DNA from: Parabacteroides sp. FAFU027 | Lineage (GTDB): Bacteria > Bacteroidota > Bacteroidia > Bacteroidales > UBA7332 | NCBI RefSeq assembly: GCF_022808675.1 | Contig: NZ_JAKZKV010000001.1 | Location: 496,001 to 560,000, forward strand | Length of the DNA: 64,000 nucleotides | Direction: 5' to 3' | Shown: positions 27,132 to 35,430 of the stretch, in pieces | Numbering within the stretch: the stretch's first letter is position 1 | Layout: each line of letters begins with the position of its first letter | The notes under the pieces: generated by a model | The model's database searches: none | Told to the model about the DNA's origin: nothing | The model's input: the letters and a program-made list of their open reading frames with translations, nothing else | Position numbers and translations under genes: made by a program

Positions 27132-27704
27132 TTATTTCCACGAAAAAGTTTTCATCAAATCGAGAATGTCCTCCTTGATATACTTCACCACAGGCGCGAG
27201 TGAGTCGGGCTGCGGGGCACAATCGAAATAGAGCGACCCACGAAAATAGTGATGCACACTGTCTGTCAGCATAAACTGCAAGGGAGTGGCCGCTTCACCT
27301 CTGAGGTCATAAAATACCCCATAGACACGGCGTTCCGGATTTTCAAATAGCTTGGCATCAATGGCCGATGCCTTGACGGTATGGCGGTAAACAAAGTCAC
27401 GGTTCTCTTCTGAAATCGCACGGAATCCTGCCGGAGTAATCGTTTTATAAGTACAAAGCACCTTCGCTTTATAACGGGGATACTCAATCACCAGCCAGCT
27501 CCGGTCTTGTCCCGTCGTGTCGTATTTCAGGTTCGACGCCTTCGAAATCCCAAAACTATAGGGCAGCTGGCGCACATCAAATGCAACGACATTGCGCTTG
27601 GGAACATCGATGCGGAAATAACCTTTGGGACGAGGGATAGGCTTGTCGCAGGAAAAAAGAATAAACGCGAGAACAATAAGAAGCGGGAAATGGGTATATT
27701 TCAT
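27132..27704 (-). CDS. gldD: Gliding motility lipoprotein GldD
   Basis: 190 aa. A lipoprotein signal peptide with lipobox LFSC (C19) is followed by the family opening DKPIPRPKGYFRIDVP and ends with YIKEDILDLMKTFSWK. GldD is needed for gliding in Flavobacterium and is conserved in T9SS-bearing Bacteroidota, including non-gliders. Outer- or inner-membrane lipoprotein of unknown mechanism. Lies 107 nt after gldE. Confidence 0.92.
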   Translation of the reverse strand: MKYTHFPLLIVLAFILFSCDKPIPRPKGYFRIDVPKRNVVAFDVRQLPYSFGISKASNLKYDTTGQDRSWLVIEYPRYKAKVLCTYKTITPAGFRAISEENRDFVYRHTVKASAIDAKLFENPERRVYGVFYDLRGEAATPLQFMLTDSVHHYFRGSLYFDCAPQPDSLAPVVKYIKEDILDLMKTFSWK

Positions 27705-27811
27705 TTTGGGAAAATGTTATTAGGTTTCATATCACAGAGGCACACGGAGTTTCTCACAGAGAACCACAGAGGAATAAATAACAGAAGGATAATGGTAAAG
27801 GACAGGAACAA

Positions 27812-29143
27812 TCAATCAGTGGAGCCTTCCTCCGGCTTTTCCTCCCTGAATTTCACTTTACGAATACGACGTTTATCTACCTCCAGAATCTGGAACGAAT
27901 AATTGCCGAAGGAAATCACCTCACGACGGGCCGGAAATTCCCCTTTGATTTCGAGAATCATTCCCGCCAGGGTTTCGGCTTCAGCAATGACGGAAGCAAA
28001 CAACTCATCGTCGATGCCGGTAACTTTGAAAAAGTCATTGAGCAATATCTTGGCTTCGAAGATGATCGAACCGTCCTCCAGCCGGATATACTGGCGCTCA
28101 TCTTCGTCGTATTCGTCGCTGATTTCGCCCACAATCTCTTCAAGCACGTCCTCCATCGTAATCAGTCCCGACACACCACCGTACTCATCCACCACTATCG
28201 CCATGTGAATCTTGGCAGTTTTGAAATCTTCCAGCAGGTCGTCAATCTTTTTCGTCTCAGGCACGAAATAGGCCGGGCGAATAAGGCTTTGCCAACGGAA
28301 ATTATCGGGTTTATTCAGATAAGGCAAAAGGTCTTTACCGTACAGCACACCCTTCACCGAATCCTGCACACCCGAATATACCGGAATGCGCGAATAGCCC
28401 GTCTCAATCACACGGGCCAGCGCCTCGCGGAAATTGAGTTTAATATCAATAAAGTCTATGTCGATGCGGGGGGTCATCGCATCTGCCACCAACTTATCCC
28501 CAAACTTTATGATGCCTTCGAGAATCTCCTTATCCTCGCGGTTATCCTCCGATGTCAGTTCCAGGGCATGGGAAAGTTCGTCCATCGAGATATTCTGATT
28601 GTGACGATGCTTGTGGCGGGTCAATACATTCCCGATGGAGACCAGACGCTTCGTCAACGGCGACATTAGCCAACTCACGCCATGCACCCATCGACCGCTC
28701 CGGCGAACCATTTTCAGGGATATCTCAGAAGCGTATATTTTGGGGATCAATTCACCAAAGACCAAAAGGGAAAAGGAAATCACCAGGATTTTGAAAAGAT
28801 ATTCTGAAACCAGGCTTGTAAAACTTATGACAGAATCAATAAGCAGACTGCTGATAACGATAAAGGAGAGATTAACCAAACTCGTTATGAGAATAAACGT
28901 CACCAGTAATTGACTGGGATCCTTAATCAACGAAACAACCGAACGGTCAACCCGGGAGTGCCCCGCCTCAACGGTCTTGCGGTCTTGTAGCGCGAGGGAG
29001 AAAAAGGCTGTTTCAGAAGCGGAAATAAAAGCGGAAATAAAGAGCAGAACCAAAGAAACGAAGGCCAGAAGCCCCGTTGTCAAAGACAAGGGATGGATAG
29101 CGAACCAATCCAACCAAAACATATATGAATGCGACGAGTCCAA
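27812..29143 (-). CDS. gldE: Gliding-associated CNNM/CBS protein GldE
   Basis: 443 aa. An N-terminal DUF21/CNNM transmembrane domain (~15-200; LLAFVSLVLLFISAFISASETAFFSL split across helices), a CBS pair (~205-340; ITMEDVLEEIVGEISDEYDED is the hallmark end) and a C-terminal CorC_HlyC domain (~350-440). Such proteins resemble Mg2+/Co2+ efflux proteins. GldE works with GldD in gliding and T9SS function by genetic evidence in Flavobacterium. The order ssb-gldE-gldD-PPTase is the standard one. Confidence 0.93.
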   Translation of the reverse strand: MDSSHSYMFWLDWFAIHPLSLTTGLLAFVSLVLLFISAFISASETAFFSLALQDRKTVEAGHSRVDRSVVSLIKDPSQLLVTFILITSLVNLSFIVISSLLIDSVISFTSLVSEYLFKILVISFSLLVFGELIPKIYASEISLKMVRRSGRWVHGVSWLMSPLTKRLVSIGNVLTRHKHRHNQNISMDELSHALELTSEDNREDKEILEGIIKFGDKLVADAMTPRIDIDFIDIKLNFREALARVIETGYSRIPVYSGVQDSVKGVLYGKDLLPYLNKPDNFRWQSLIRPAYFVPETKKIDDLLEDFKTAKIHMAIVVDEYGGVSGLITMEDVLEEIVGEISDEYDEDERQYIRLEDGSIIFEAKILLNDFFKVTGIDDELFASVIAEAETLAGMILEIKGEFPARREVISFGNYSFQILEVDKRRIRKVKFREEKPEEGSTD

Positions 29144-29165
29144 GCAATTCAGATTTAATTAAACA

Positions 29166-29206
29166 AAAGATGCTGTTGCTTGGCTTACGTACAAAACAAC
29201 AGCATC
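29166..29206 (-). terminator. Terminator after ssb (- strand)
   Basis: Arms 29169-29178 and 29197-29206 (GATGCTGTTG/CAACAGCATC) with CTTTTGTTT following on the - strand. Confidence 0.7.
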
Positions 29207-29267
29207 CAAAGGTCTTTACAATAGCGTGATTAATGTGACAACCACACTTGCAAAGGTAAAGAAAATA

Positions 29268-29732
29268 TCAGAACGGCAAATCGTCCGTTGCACCATTTGC
29301 CCCAAAATCGGTGAATGGTTCCTGCACTTGTTGCGACGGAGCAGCCTGTGCCGGTTGAGCCGCCGGAGCAGCAGCTTCCGTTGTTGTGCCATTCGTATCT
29401 CTTTTACCCAGCAACTGCATCACATCAGCCTGGATTTCGGTCACATAACGTTTCACTCCATTCTGGTCATCGTACGAGCGGGTACGGATTTTACCTTCAA
29501 TATAGATTTGAGTACCTTTCTTCACGTACTTCTCGGCCACTTCAGCCAATCCGCGCCACAATACAACATTGTGCCACTCTGTCCGTTCCGGTACTTGCAC
29601 CCCACTTGCAGTAGTATATCCTCTTTCCGAGGTTGCTAACGTCAGGGTAGCCACTGCAACACCACTATCCAGATATCTGACCTCCGGATCTTTCCCAACA
29701 TTTCCAATCAAAATTGCTTTATTCACCGACAT
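29268..29732 (-). CDS. ssb: Single-stranded DNA-binding protein
   Basis: 154 aa. The OB fold covers ~1-105 (NKAILIGNVGKDPEVRYLDSG; WHNVVLWRGLAEVAEKYVKKG). A disordered Ala/Gln/Pro linker follows, and the acidic protein-docking tip ends in DDLPF. It protects ssDNA in replication and repair. A full promoter lies 29-59 nt upstream. Confidence 0.96.
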   Translation of the reverse strand: MSVNKAILIGNVGKDPEVRYLDSGVAVATLTLATSERGYTTASGVQVPERTEWHNVVLWRGLAEVAEKYVKKGTQIYIEGKIRTRSYDDQNGVKRYVTEIQADVMQLLGKRDTNGTTTEAAAPAAQPAQAAPSQQVQEPFTDFGANGATDDLPF

Positions 29733-29760
29733 AATCGTAAAGTTTTAAAAGTTCACACCT

Positions 29761-29791
29761 CAAAAATAAATATTTATTCATAAAGAGCAAA
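29761..29791 (-). promoter_or_regulatory. Promoter of ssb
   Basis: On the - strand TTTG (29791-29788), a 19-nt spacer and TATTTTTG (29768-29761): a complete Bacteroidota promoter match. Confidence 0.75.
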
Positions 29792-29830
29792 GTATTTTTA
29801 GAGAAAATATTGCTGCTGATTAAATTGTTT

Positions 29831-30355
29831 TCAATAGAAGGCATATCCTAATATTCCGGCCAGAATAATTGCAGGAATGGGACCTACCCTGGCAAAACGG
29901 ACTAAGCCGAAAGTACCAAGACATATCAGAAGACTTTTGTAATCAATAAAATTCTCGTTATTCATCAATAAAAGTGCGGCAGCCGCAATCAGCCCGACCA
30001 CAGCCGGACGGATGCCTTTGAAGGCAGCATCCACATACCGGTTATTACGGTGCTTCATAAACAATCGTATCACGATCGCCATGATAATCAGCGAAGGCAG
30101 GCAAAGGGCAACGGTCGCCAACAGGGATCCAAAGACATTTCCGGTAACCACATAACCGATATAGGTCGCACTGTTAATGCTAATCGGCCCCGGCGTCATT
30201 TGCGAGATTGCCACAATATCGGTAAACTCCTTTGTAGTCACCCAGTGGTGGGTATGAACAGCCTCATCCTGTATCATAGACAGGATAGCGTAACCTCCGC
30301 CAAAGGCAAAAAGACCAATCTTCAGGTAGGAAATAAAAAGCTGGATATATATCAT
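29831..30355 (-). CDS. Chromate transporter, second short ChrA subunit
   Basis: 174 aa, half-length ChrA. The N-terminal amphipathic YLKIGLFAFGGGYAILSMIQDE signature is intact, with SQMTPGPISINSATYIGYV and FKGIRPAVVGLIAAAA. About five to six helices. Short ChrA proteins act as pairs with opposite topology, and the partner lies directly upstream (18-nt gap). Chromate/sulfate export is the family role; natural substrates are uncertain. Confidence 0.88.
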   Translation of the reverse strand: MIYIQLFISYLKIGLFAFGGGYAILSMIQDEAVHTHHWVTTKEFTDIVAISQMTPGPISINSATYIGYVVTGNVFGSLLATVALCLPSLIIMAIVIRLFMKHRNNRYVDAAFKGIRPAVVGLIAAAALLLMNNENFIDYKSLLICLGTFGLVRFARVGPIPAIILAGILGYAFY

Positions 30356-30373
30356 CGGTTTAGAGTCGGTCTT

Positions 30374-30910
30374 TTATTTCTGAAAATACTTAACATATAC
30401 AATGCCTCCGATTGCAGCAAACAGGAAGACATAGGCCGGCGAGACCTTGAGCTGCCAGATAACCAGTGCAGAAAGAATGGGAATGATGACATTCCGGAAG
30501 TTAATCCCAACCGATTTGGCAGTAGTAAACACGGGGACACAAATAAGGGCAACAACCGCCGGTCTGATTCCTTTGAAGATTCGCTCCACCACCGGATTAT
30601 CTTTAATACCTCTAAAAAACATCGCAATCACCAGTATAATCAGGAAAGATGGCAGAGCGCTACCCAATATGGCCATCATGGCGCCTTTCTTCTTCTGGAT
30701 ATGGTAGCCTACGCAGTTAGCCATATTGATGGCCAGTACTCCGGGAACCGTCTGGGCAATCGCCAAAGAATCAACAAATTCTTCTTTGGTCATCCAACCT
30801 TTTTTATGGACAATCTCCTGCTCGATGACCGAAACCATCGCCCATCCGCCGCCGATAGTAAAAAGCCCAATCTTCAGAAAGCTGTAAAATATTTCCCAAT
30901 AAATTTTCAT
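30374..30910 (-). CDS. Chromate transporter, first short ChrA subunit
   Basis: 178 aa from the preferred start at 30910 (MKIYWEIFYSFLKIGLF); a reading from 30940 adds ten unconserved residues. Signatures: FTIGGGWAMVSVIEQE, AQTVPGVLAINMANCVGYHI and FKGIRPAVVALICVPV. It forms the pair with the gene at 29831. A promoter-like TATCTTTG lies only 4 nt upstream of this ATG (see findings). Confidence 0.87.
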   Translation of the reverse strand: MKIYWEIFYSFLKIGLFTIGGGWAMVSVIEQEIVHKKGWMTKEEFVDSLAIAQTVPGVLAINMANCVGYHIQKKKGAMMAILGSALPSFLIILVIAMFFRGIKDNPVVERIFKGIRPAVVALICVPVFTTAKSVGINFRNVIIPILSALVIWQLKVSPAYVFLFAAIGGIVYVKYFQK

Positions 30911-30914
30911 CCCG

Positions 30915-30922
30915 CAAAGATA
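30915..30922 (-). promoter_or_regulatory. -7-like box right before chrA
   Basis: TATCTTTG on the - strand; its start point would fall on or next to the ATG at 30910. Confidence 0.4.
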
Positions 30923-30957
30923 GTGCTTACAGATGAACAAAACGCCTGTTTTATCGC

Positions 30958-30965
30958 TATCTTTG
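30958..30965 (+). promoter_or_regulatory. Promoter -7 box for the PH-domain gene
   Basis: TATCTTTG on the + strand, 76 nt before the ATG at 31042, forming a divergent arrangement with the chrA box. Confidence 0.4.
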
Positions 30966-31041
30966 CCTTTGGCAACTCCGGTGAATCAATGTCTGCCATT
31001 GCCTTTTCCACAATATTATCGTACCACTAAAGAAGTAAACT

Positions 31042-31491
31042 ATGAGGTTTAGATGTCTTTGGAGTAAAACGGTCAGGGTGATTACCGTTATTGCCCTTTT
31101 AATCATTGGTTTCGGCCTTTATCAATCAGCGGTTGATGGCCACACCATCATCTTCTTTATCATCTTGCTGGCAACGCTTTATTGCCTGGCTTATTCTCCA
31201 ATTTGTATTGACATTAACGAAGATGACCTGATAGTCAGACGAATGTTTAGTTCGGTCATTATTCACCGAAAAGACATTATTGCCATCAGCGCCTATAAAA
31301 GCGGATATGCTATCCGGAAATTCGGTAGTGGTGGGCTATTCGGTTATCTGGGTTGGTTTTACAATAGCGAAATCGGCAGCTACTTTTCCTATGCAACGGA
31401 TGAACGAAATATGATTCTCATCATTACCAAAAACAGGAAATATGTCATCAGTTGCGAAAAGCCCAATGAGCTGCTAAGCCGGTTTATATGA
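31042..31491 (+). CDS. Small membrane protein with bacterial PH-like domain
   Basis: 149 aa. Two N-terminal helices (VITVIALLIIGFGLY; IIFFIILLATLYCLAYSP) are followed by a beta-rich domain (ICIDINEDDLIVRRMFSSVIIHRKDIIAI) resembling bacterial PH domains (bPH type). It is monocistronic between divergent chrA and convergent yigZ-like genes. No known function. Confidence 0.65.
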   Translation: MRFRCLWSKTVRVITVIALLIIGFGLYQSAVDGHTIIFFIILLATLYCLAYSPICIDINEDDLIVRRMFSSVIIHRKDIIAISAYKSGYAIRKFGSGGLFGYLGWFYNSEIGSYFSYATDERNMILIITKNRKYVISCEKPNELLSRFI

Positions 31492-31497
31492 GGCTAT

Positions 31498-32100
31498 TCA
31501 GGTCAGATTTTCAACAGTTGCCGATTCCACCTTCGATAAACGCTCCCGTAACCGGTCAGCCTGTGCACGGCGAATGCGCAACACCATTTCGCAGTCCATC
31601 TCAAACACCTGGCGAATGATTTCAGGCCCTTCTTCTTTGACAATCCGCATCACATCATTCATAAACGGATATTCAAAGCGGACCATCACATCGTCATCGA
31701 CCGTCTTTTCGATTATATCAGCTTCCTGCAAAGCCAACTGAGCAGCTTCCCGATAGGCGACAATCAACCCTCCGGTTCCCAGTTTTATTCCGCCGAAATA
31801 CCGCACAACCACCACCAGAATATCCGTAAGCCCGAATGAATTAATCTGTCCCAGAATGGGTTTACCGGCCGTTCCCGAAGGCTCTCCGTTATCATTTGCC
31901 CTGAATTCTGTACGGGTATGGCCCAGCATATAGGCATAACAGATGTGGCGGGCATCGTAATATTCCTTCTGGAAACGCTCCAGATGAGACTTCACCTCAT
32001 CCACCGTCCGCACGGGAATGGCAAATGCGATAAAGCGGCTCATTTTCTCTTTAAATAAACCTTCGGATATGGCGGCAATTGTTTTATAAGTATCTTCCAT
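31498..32100 (-). CDS. YigZ/IMPACT family protein
   Basis: 200 aa. The N-terminal UPF0029 domain has FIAFAIPVRTVDEVKSHL, DARHICYAYMLG, and NDNGEPSGTAGKPIL followed by VVRYFGGIKLGTGGL, which are diagnostic. The C-terminal ~60 residues are the DUF1949 domain. The family is conserved from bacteria to humans; the biochemical role in bacteria is unsettled. Confidence 0.92.
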   Translation of the reverse strand: MEDTYKTIAAISEGLFKEKMSRFIAFAIPVRTVDEVKSHLERFQKEYYDARHICYAYMLGHTRTEFRANDNGEPSGTAGKPILGQINSFGLTDILVVVVRYFGGIKLGTGGLIVAYREAAQLALQEADIIEKTVDDDVMVRFEYPFMNDVMRIVKEEGPEIIRQVFEMDCEMVLRIRRAQADRLRERLSKVESATVENLT

Positions 32101-32135
32101 GAACTATCAATTCTGGTACAAAAGTAGTGATTCGG

Positions 32136-32172
32136 CATCAAAAAAGCGCAAAGACCAGGTCTCTGCGCTTTT
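32136..32172 (-). terminator. Terminator closing the polysaccharide locus
   Basis: Arms 32142-32150 and 32164-32172 (AAAAGCGCA/TGCGCTTTT) with an inner AGACC/GGTCT pairing; TTTTTTGATG follows on the - strand. It lies 25 nt after the wecA-like stop. Confidence 0.85.
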
Positions 32173-32196
32173 CAGTGGCTATATAAAAACGGGATG

Positions 32197-33300
32197 TCAG
32201 AGTTTTACTTTCAGCAAAACCACCTTTTCTTCACCAGTGATCTCCCGGATGCTCGATCTTTGTCTTCTGATATGAAGTCCCAGTAACAATCCCTCTAAGC
32301 CCAATATGAAGAGAGTCAGAAAGATCAACGATGTGTACATACTGAAATACATTTGCAAATAATATCCGAAAATGATTACCACCAGATTGGCTGCCAATAA
32401 TATCATAGTTGCCTGGAAATGATTTAATCCCAGATCAAGTAACCGATGATGGCAATGTCTTCGGTCTGCCTTTAGAGGGGATACCCGACGCATCATCCGG
32501 GTTACAAACACGACCATCATATCAAAAACAGGAATAGCCACAATACTAATTCCAATTACCGGAGGAAAAAACAGTCTCAGGTCATTGCTTTGGAAAGTTG
32601 TAAAGTCGAGAAAATGCAACGACATGACCGAGAAAGCCCCTCCCAACAACATTGAGCCGCTGTCTCCCATAAATATTCTGGCCGGATAGGTATTAAAATA
32701 CAGGAATCCAATCAAAGCACCTGCCAACGCCAGGCAAAACTGTGCCCAGTGATAATCTTTATATACAAAGAAAATCCACGCATAACACAACGCTCCCAAA
32801 AGGCTGATAGACCCCAGCAAACCATCAATGCCATCAATCATATTGTACGCATTAATCATCCCAACAATAAATAACCAGGTCAATATTACACTTGGCCAGT
32901 AATCAATTTGAGTAAAGCCAAACAGCCCGAACATATTGGTAAACCGGATATCCGACCCGATTATCAGCACCAGGGAAACCAACGTTTCGTAAGCAAGGCG
33001 GCGGATAGGTTTTGACGGCAACAAGTCATCTTTCAGTCCAATCATAAAAAGGGCGATTATCCCCCCAAATGTACGAATCAATCCCTTGGGCATCCCATCG
33101 AACGTAAAAGCTGTAAATGCAAAAGCCAAAGCTATAAATAGTCCCAGCCCGCCTAGAATAGGCACGCTCCGGGTATGAATTTTCCGGTTTTTATCCGGCA
33201 CATCCAGCAAATTCCTGGCAATAGCCAGCTTGAGCACCCGTGATACTGCATAAATAGAAACTATGATGCCCGTAATGAAGGTAAGGATTAGGTTTAGCAT
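32197..33300 (-). CDS. Polyprenyl-phosphate sugar-1-phosphate transferase (WecA/MraY family)
   Basis: 367 aa with about eleven membrane helices. It would transfer a HexNAc-1-phosphate from UDP-sugar to undecaprenyl phosphate, starting glycan assembly on the cytoplasmic face. Catalytic motifs are intact: LKDDLLPSK, NAYNMIDGIDGLLG, GDSGSMLLGG and the HHRLLDLGLNH histidine motif of the WecA branch. It is the last gene of the locus and overlaps the upstream wecG-type gene by 7 bp. Confidence 0.92.
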   Translation of the reverse strand: MLNLILTFITGIIVSIYAVSRVLKLAIARNLLDVPDKNRKIHTRSVPILGGLGLFIALAFAFTAFTFDGMPKGLIRTFGGIIALFMIGLKDDLLPSKPIRRLAYETLVSLVLIIGSDIRFTNMFGLFGFTQIDYWPSVILTWLFIVGMINAYNMIDGIDGLLGSISLLGALCYAWIFFVYKDYHWAQFCLALAGALIGFLYFNTYPARIFMGDSGSMLLGGAFSVMSLHFLDFTTFQSNDLRLFFPPVIGISIVAIPVFDMMVVFVTRMMRRVSPLKADRRHCHHRLLDLGLNHFQATMILLAANLVVIIFGYYLQMYFSMYTSLIFLTLFILGLEGLLLGLHIRRQRSSIREITGEEKVVLLKVKL

Positions 33301-34034
33301 GGCTTTCTGTTTTTACATTCCTTTAAAATTAACTGCGGAGTAAAACGCAATATCTGAGCAACACGGCGCGACTGTTTTGCCGGTTCTGAGATCAAGCGGT
33401 ACAACCATTCCAGCTTATAATTGACCATCCAGCGGGGCGCTCTTTTCATATCTTCTATTCCGGAATAGAATTTAAATACCGCCCCTACTCCTATCATAAC
33501 ACCCCGGTCGATATAGGGTAAAAGGTTATTCATAAAATGCTCTTGTTTGGGAGCGCCAAGCCCTACCCAGATAATATCAGGAGATACGAGATTGACCTTA
33601 TCTGCTATTTCTTTAAAATCAAACTCATCATAAGAGCAAAAAGGCAGCGATTCAAAGGACATTTCTTTAATTCGGGAATCTATCCCAACTAACTGGCTTT
33701 TCAATGCCTGCAATAAAGAGTCTGATGCTCCGAGAAACGTCATCTTGTATTTCCGTTGACGAATAATATCCTCAAAAAGCTCACTGCCGGAATACTGCTT
33801 CATCCTTTTCCGATATATCAGCCGCAAATACACGGGCACCCAACTGCTATCACACACATTAAACAAAGCTGTTTGTAGAATCGACCGGAACGCAGGCTCT
33901 TTCACCGAATGAGTCAATACCACTCCGTCAACTACACAGACAAATCCTTTCCGGTCTTCGGATAACGCATTTTCAATCAACCGGAGGACTTCCGGGTGCT
34001 CAAACTCGTACCGTATGCCGAAATATTCGTTCAT
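33294..34034 (-). CDS. WecG/TagA/CpsF family glycosyltransferase (GT26)
   Basis: 246 aa. The GT26 hallmarks are present: VDGVVLTHSVK region, and WVGLGAPKQEHFM, then GVGAVFKFYSG and RAPRWMVNYKLEWLYRL. Family members add the second sugar (for example ManNAcA or ManNAc) to polyprenyl-PP-GlcNAc. The pairing with the WecA-type gene fits that step. It overlaps its neighbours on both sides (35 bp and 7 bp). Confidence 0.9.
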   Translation of the reverse strand: MNEYFGIRYEFEHPEVLRLIENALSEDRKGFVCVVDGVVLTHSVKEPAFRSILQTALFNVCDSSWVPVYLRLIYRKRMKQYSGSELFEDIIRQRKYKMTFLGASDSLLQALKSQLVGIDSRIKEMSFESLPFCSYDEFDFKEIADKVNLVSPDIIWVGLGAPKQEHFMNNLLPYIDRGVMIGVGAVFKFYSGIEDMKRAPRWMVNYKLEWLYRLISEPAKQSRRVAQILRFTPQLILKECKNRKPC

Positions 34035-35250
34035 GGCTACAACTTTTTTCTGAAACCATTCGTTGCAATAGCACCTCCCACTGTTTGCTGACCGCTTCGG
34101 TAGTATATTTACTTTTCAATCTCCTGAAGGCATTTTGCCCCATTTTTTCCGCAACCTCCTGATGTGTCCATAACCAAACGACCTTTTGTTCCAGATCATC
34201 AACATCCAACGGACGAAACAACATACCGGTATTTTCCTGCTCCAGTCCTTTGGATGTGTCCAGTTGCGGCTTATCACGGATAATTTCGCGAAATCCGGAC
34301 TGGTTTGGTCCTATTGTTGGCCTGGAAAAACTTGCCGCATCAAGAATCGTTATCGGAAAACCTTCATACCACCGACTGGCCATTACCGTAAACCGGGCAT
34401 TCTCATAAAATTCAGATAGTTTTTCTCCTTGCAAATAGCCTGCAAACCGGATATTCGGCAACTGAGGGTCATGAATCTGCAGCATCTTATCTGAAGACTC
34501 TTTTCGGATTTCCCCGGCTAACACAAATGGAATTTCCGGATGCCTGCGTGCCACTTCGATAATCATATCCACACCCTTCTCGTAACTGATACGCCCTGAA
34601 TATCCGACATAACTACCTCTGACTGGAGCGGGCTCGTCAACCTTATCCTGAAAATTCGGAATCACTTCTATACGATCGGCCGGGAATCCCGCTAAGATCA
34701 TTTTACGACGCTGAAAATCAGTAATGCACGCATATCTATCCACACATTTCAGATATGCACCCGTCACTCGGGCAAACCAGTTGCGAAGCGCATAACCTGT
34801 GCTTTTAGAAATGGAGTGTTCGCAATTATACCTCACGCAGTTCCATTCACGTCCATGCAGACAATTCTCGCAAGGCAGTCCATCACGCATAAACAATCCA
34901 GTCGGACACATTAGCCTGAAATTATGAATGGTCATCACCACGGGAATACCTCTTTTTCGGATATAGAAAAGAATAGCGGGAGAGATAAACGGATACAGGT
35001 TATGGACATTAACGACGTCCGGTTGAAATTCATTCAACACCCTTCGCAACTGAATAAAGGCCATTGGATTAAACAGCGCAGCAAAAAAAGCACGCACTTT
35101 TCCCAGAAACATTTGCGGAATCTCAGCGCTGAAACGGGTAAAACGACGGACTTCATGTCCACTGGCAGAAAGCATTTTATCCATTTTATCCACTACGGCT
35201 TCTTCTCCACAATACTTACCATATTCATTATGAATAAGCAAAATCTTCAT
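34000..35250 (-). CDS. GT4 family glycosyltransferase
   Basis: 416 aa, GT-B fold. N-terminal acceptor domain with HNEYGKYCGEEAVVDKMDKML and VVNVHNLYPF. A cysteine-rich stretch (LPCENCLHGREWNCVRYNC) is typical of this subgroup. C-terminal donor site YVGRISYEKGVDMIIE-like (YVGYSGRISYEKG) and MASRWYEGFPITILDA with the EX7E-type glutamates. Sugar unknown. Confidence 0.87.
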   Translation of the reverse strand: MKILLIHNEYGKYCGEEAVVDKMDKMLSASGHEVRRFTRFSAEIPQMFLGKVRAFFAALFNPMAFIQLRRVLNEFQPDVVNVHNLYPFISPAILFYIRKRGIPVVMTIHNFRLMCPTGLFMRDGLPCENCLHGREWNCVRYNCEHSISKSTGYALRNWFARVTGAYLKCVDRYACITDFQRRKMILAGFPADRIEVIPNFQDKVDEPAPVRGSYVGYSGRISYEKGVDMIIEVARRHPEIPFVLAGEIRKESSDKMLQIHDPQLPNIRFAGYLQGEKLSEFYENARFTVMASRWYEGFPITILDAASFSRPTIGPNQSGFREIIRDKPQLDTSKGLEQENTGMLFRPLDVDDLEQKVVWLWTHQEVAEKMGQNAFRRLKSKYTTEAVSKQWEVLLQRMVSEKSCSHERIFRHTVRV

Positions 35251-35292
35251 AATCGCGAAGAGTTAAACAAGACTACACCGATTTCCGGAATC

Positions 35293-35430
35293 TTAAAATC
35301 GGGATAGGAAAAAGAGGATACGAATTTCTTGGTTTAGGTCTATCTCATAGTGCAACTCATGGGTGAGCTGAGTATCTTTAACATGCTGAAAACCTTTATG
35401 TTTATAAAAGGCTTTCTTATTGTAAAACAC
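35293..35430 (-). pseudogene. Remnant of a GNAT acetyltransferase (C-terminal end only)
   Basis: Read on the - strand, the 165-bp gap contains an open stretch VFYNKKAFYKHKGFQHVKD then TQLTHELHYEIDLN, ending at a stop at 35293-35295. The FYxKxGF motif and alternating beta-strand end are typical of the last ~45 residues of GNAT N-acetyltransferases. A stop shortly upstream in the same frame, inside the end of the acyltransferase-3 gene, leaves no room for the rest. It looks like the tail of a deleted gene. Confidence 0.5.
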
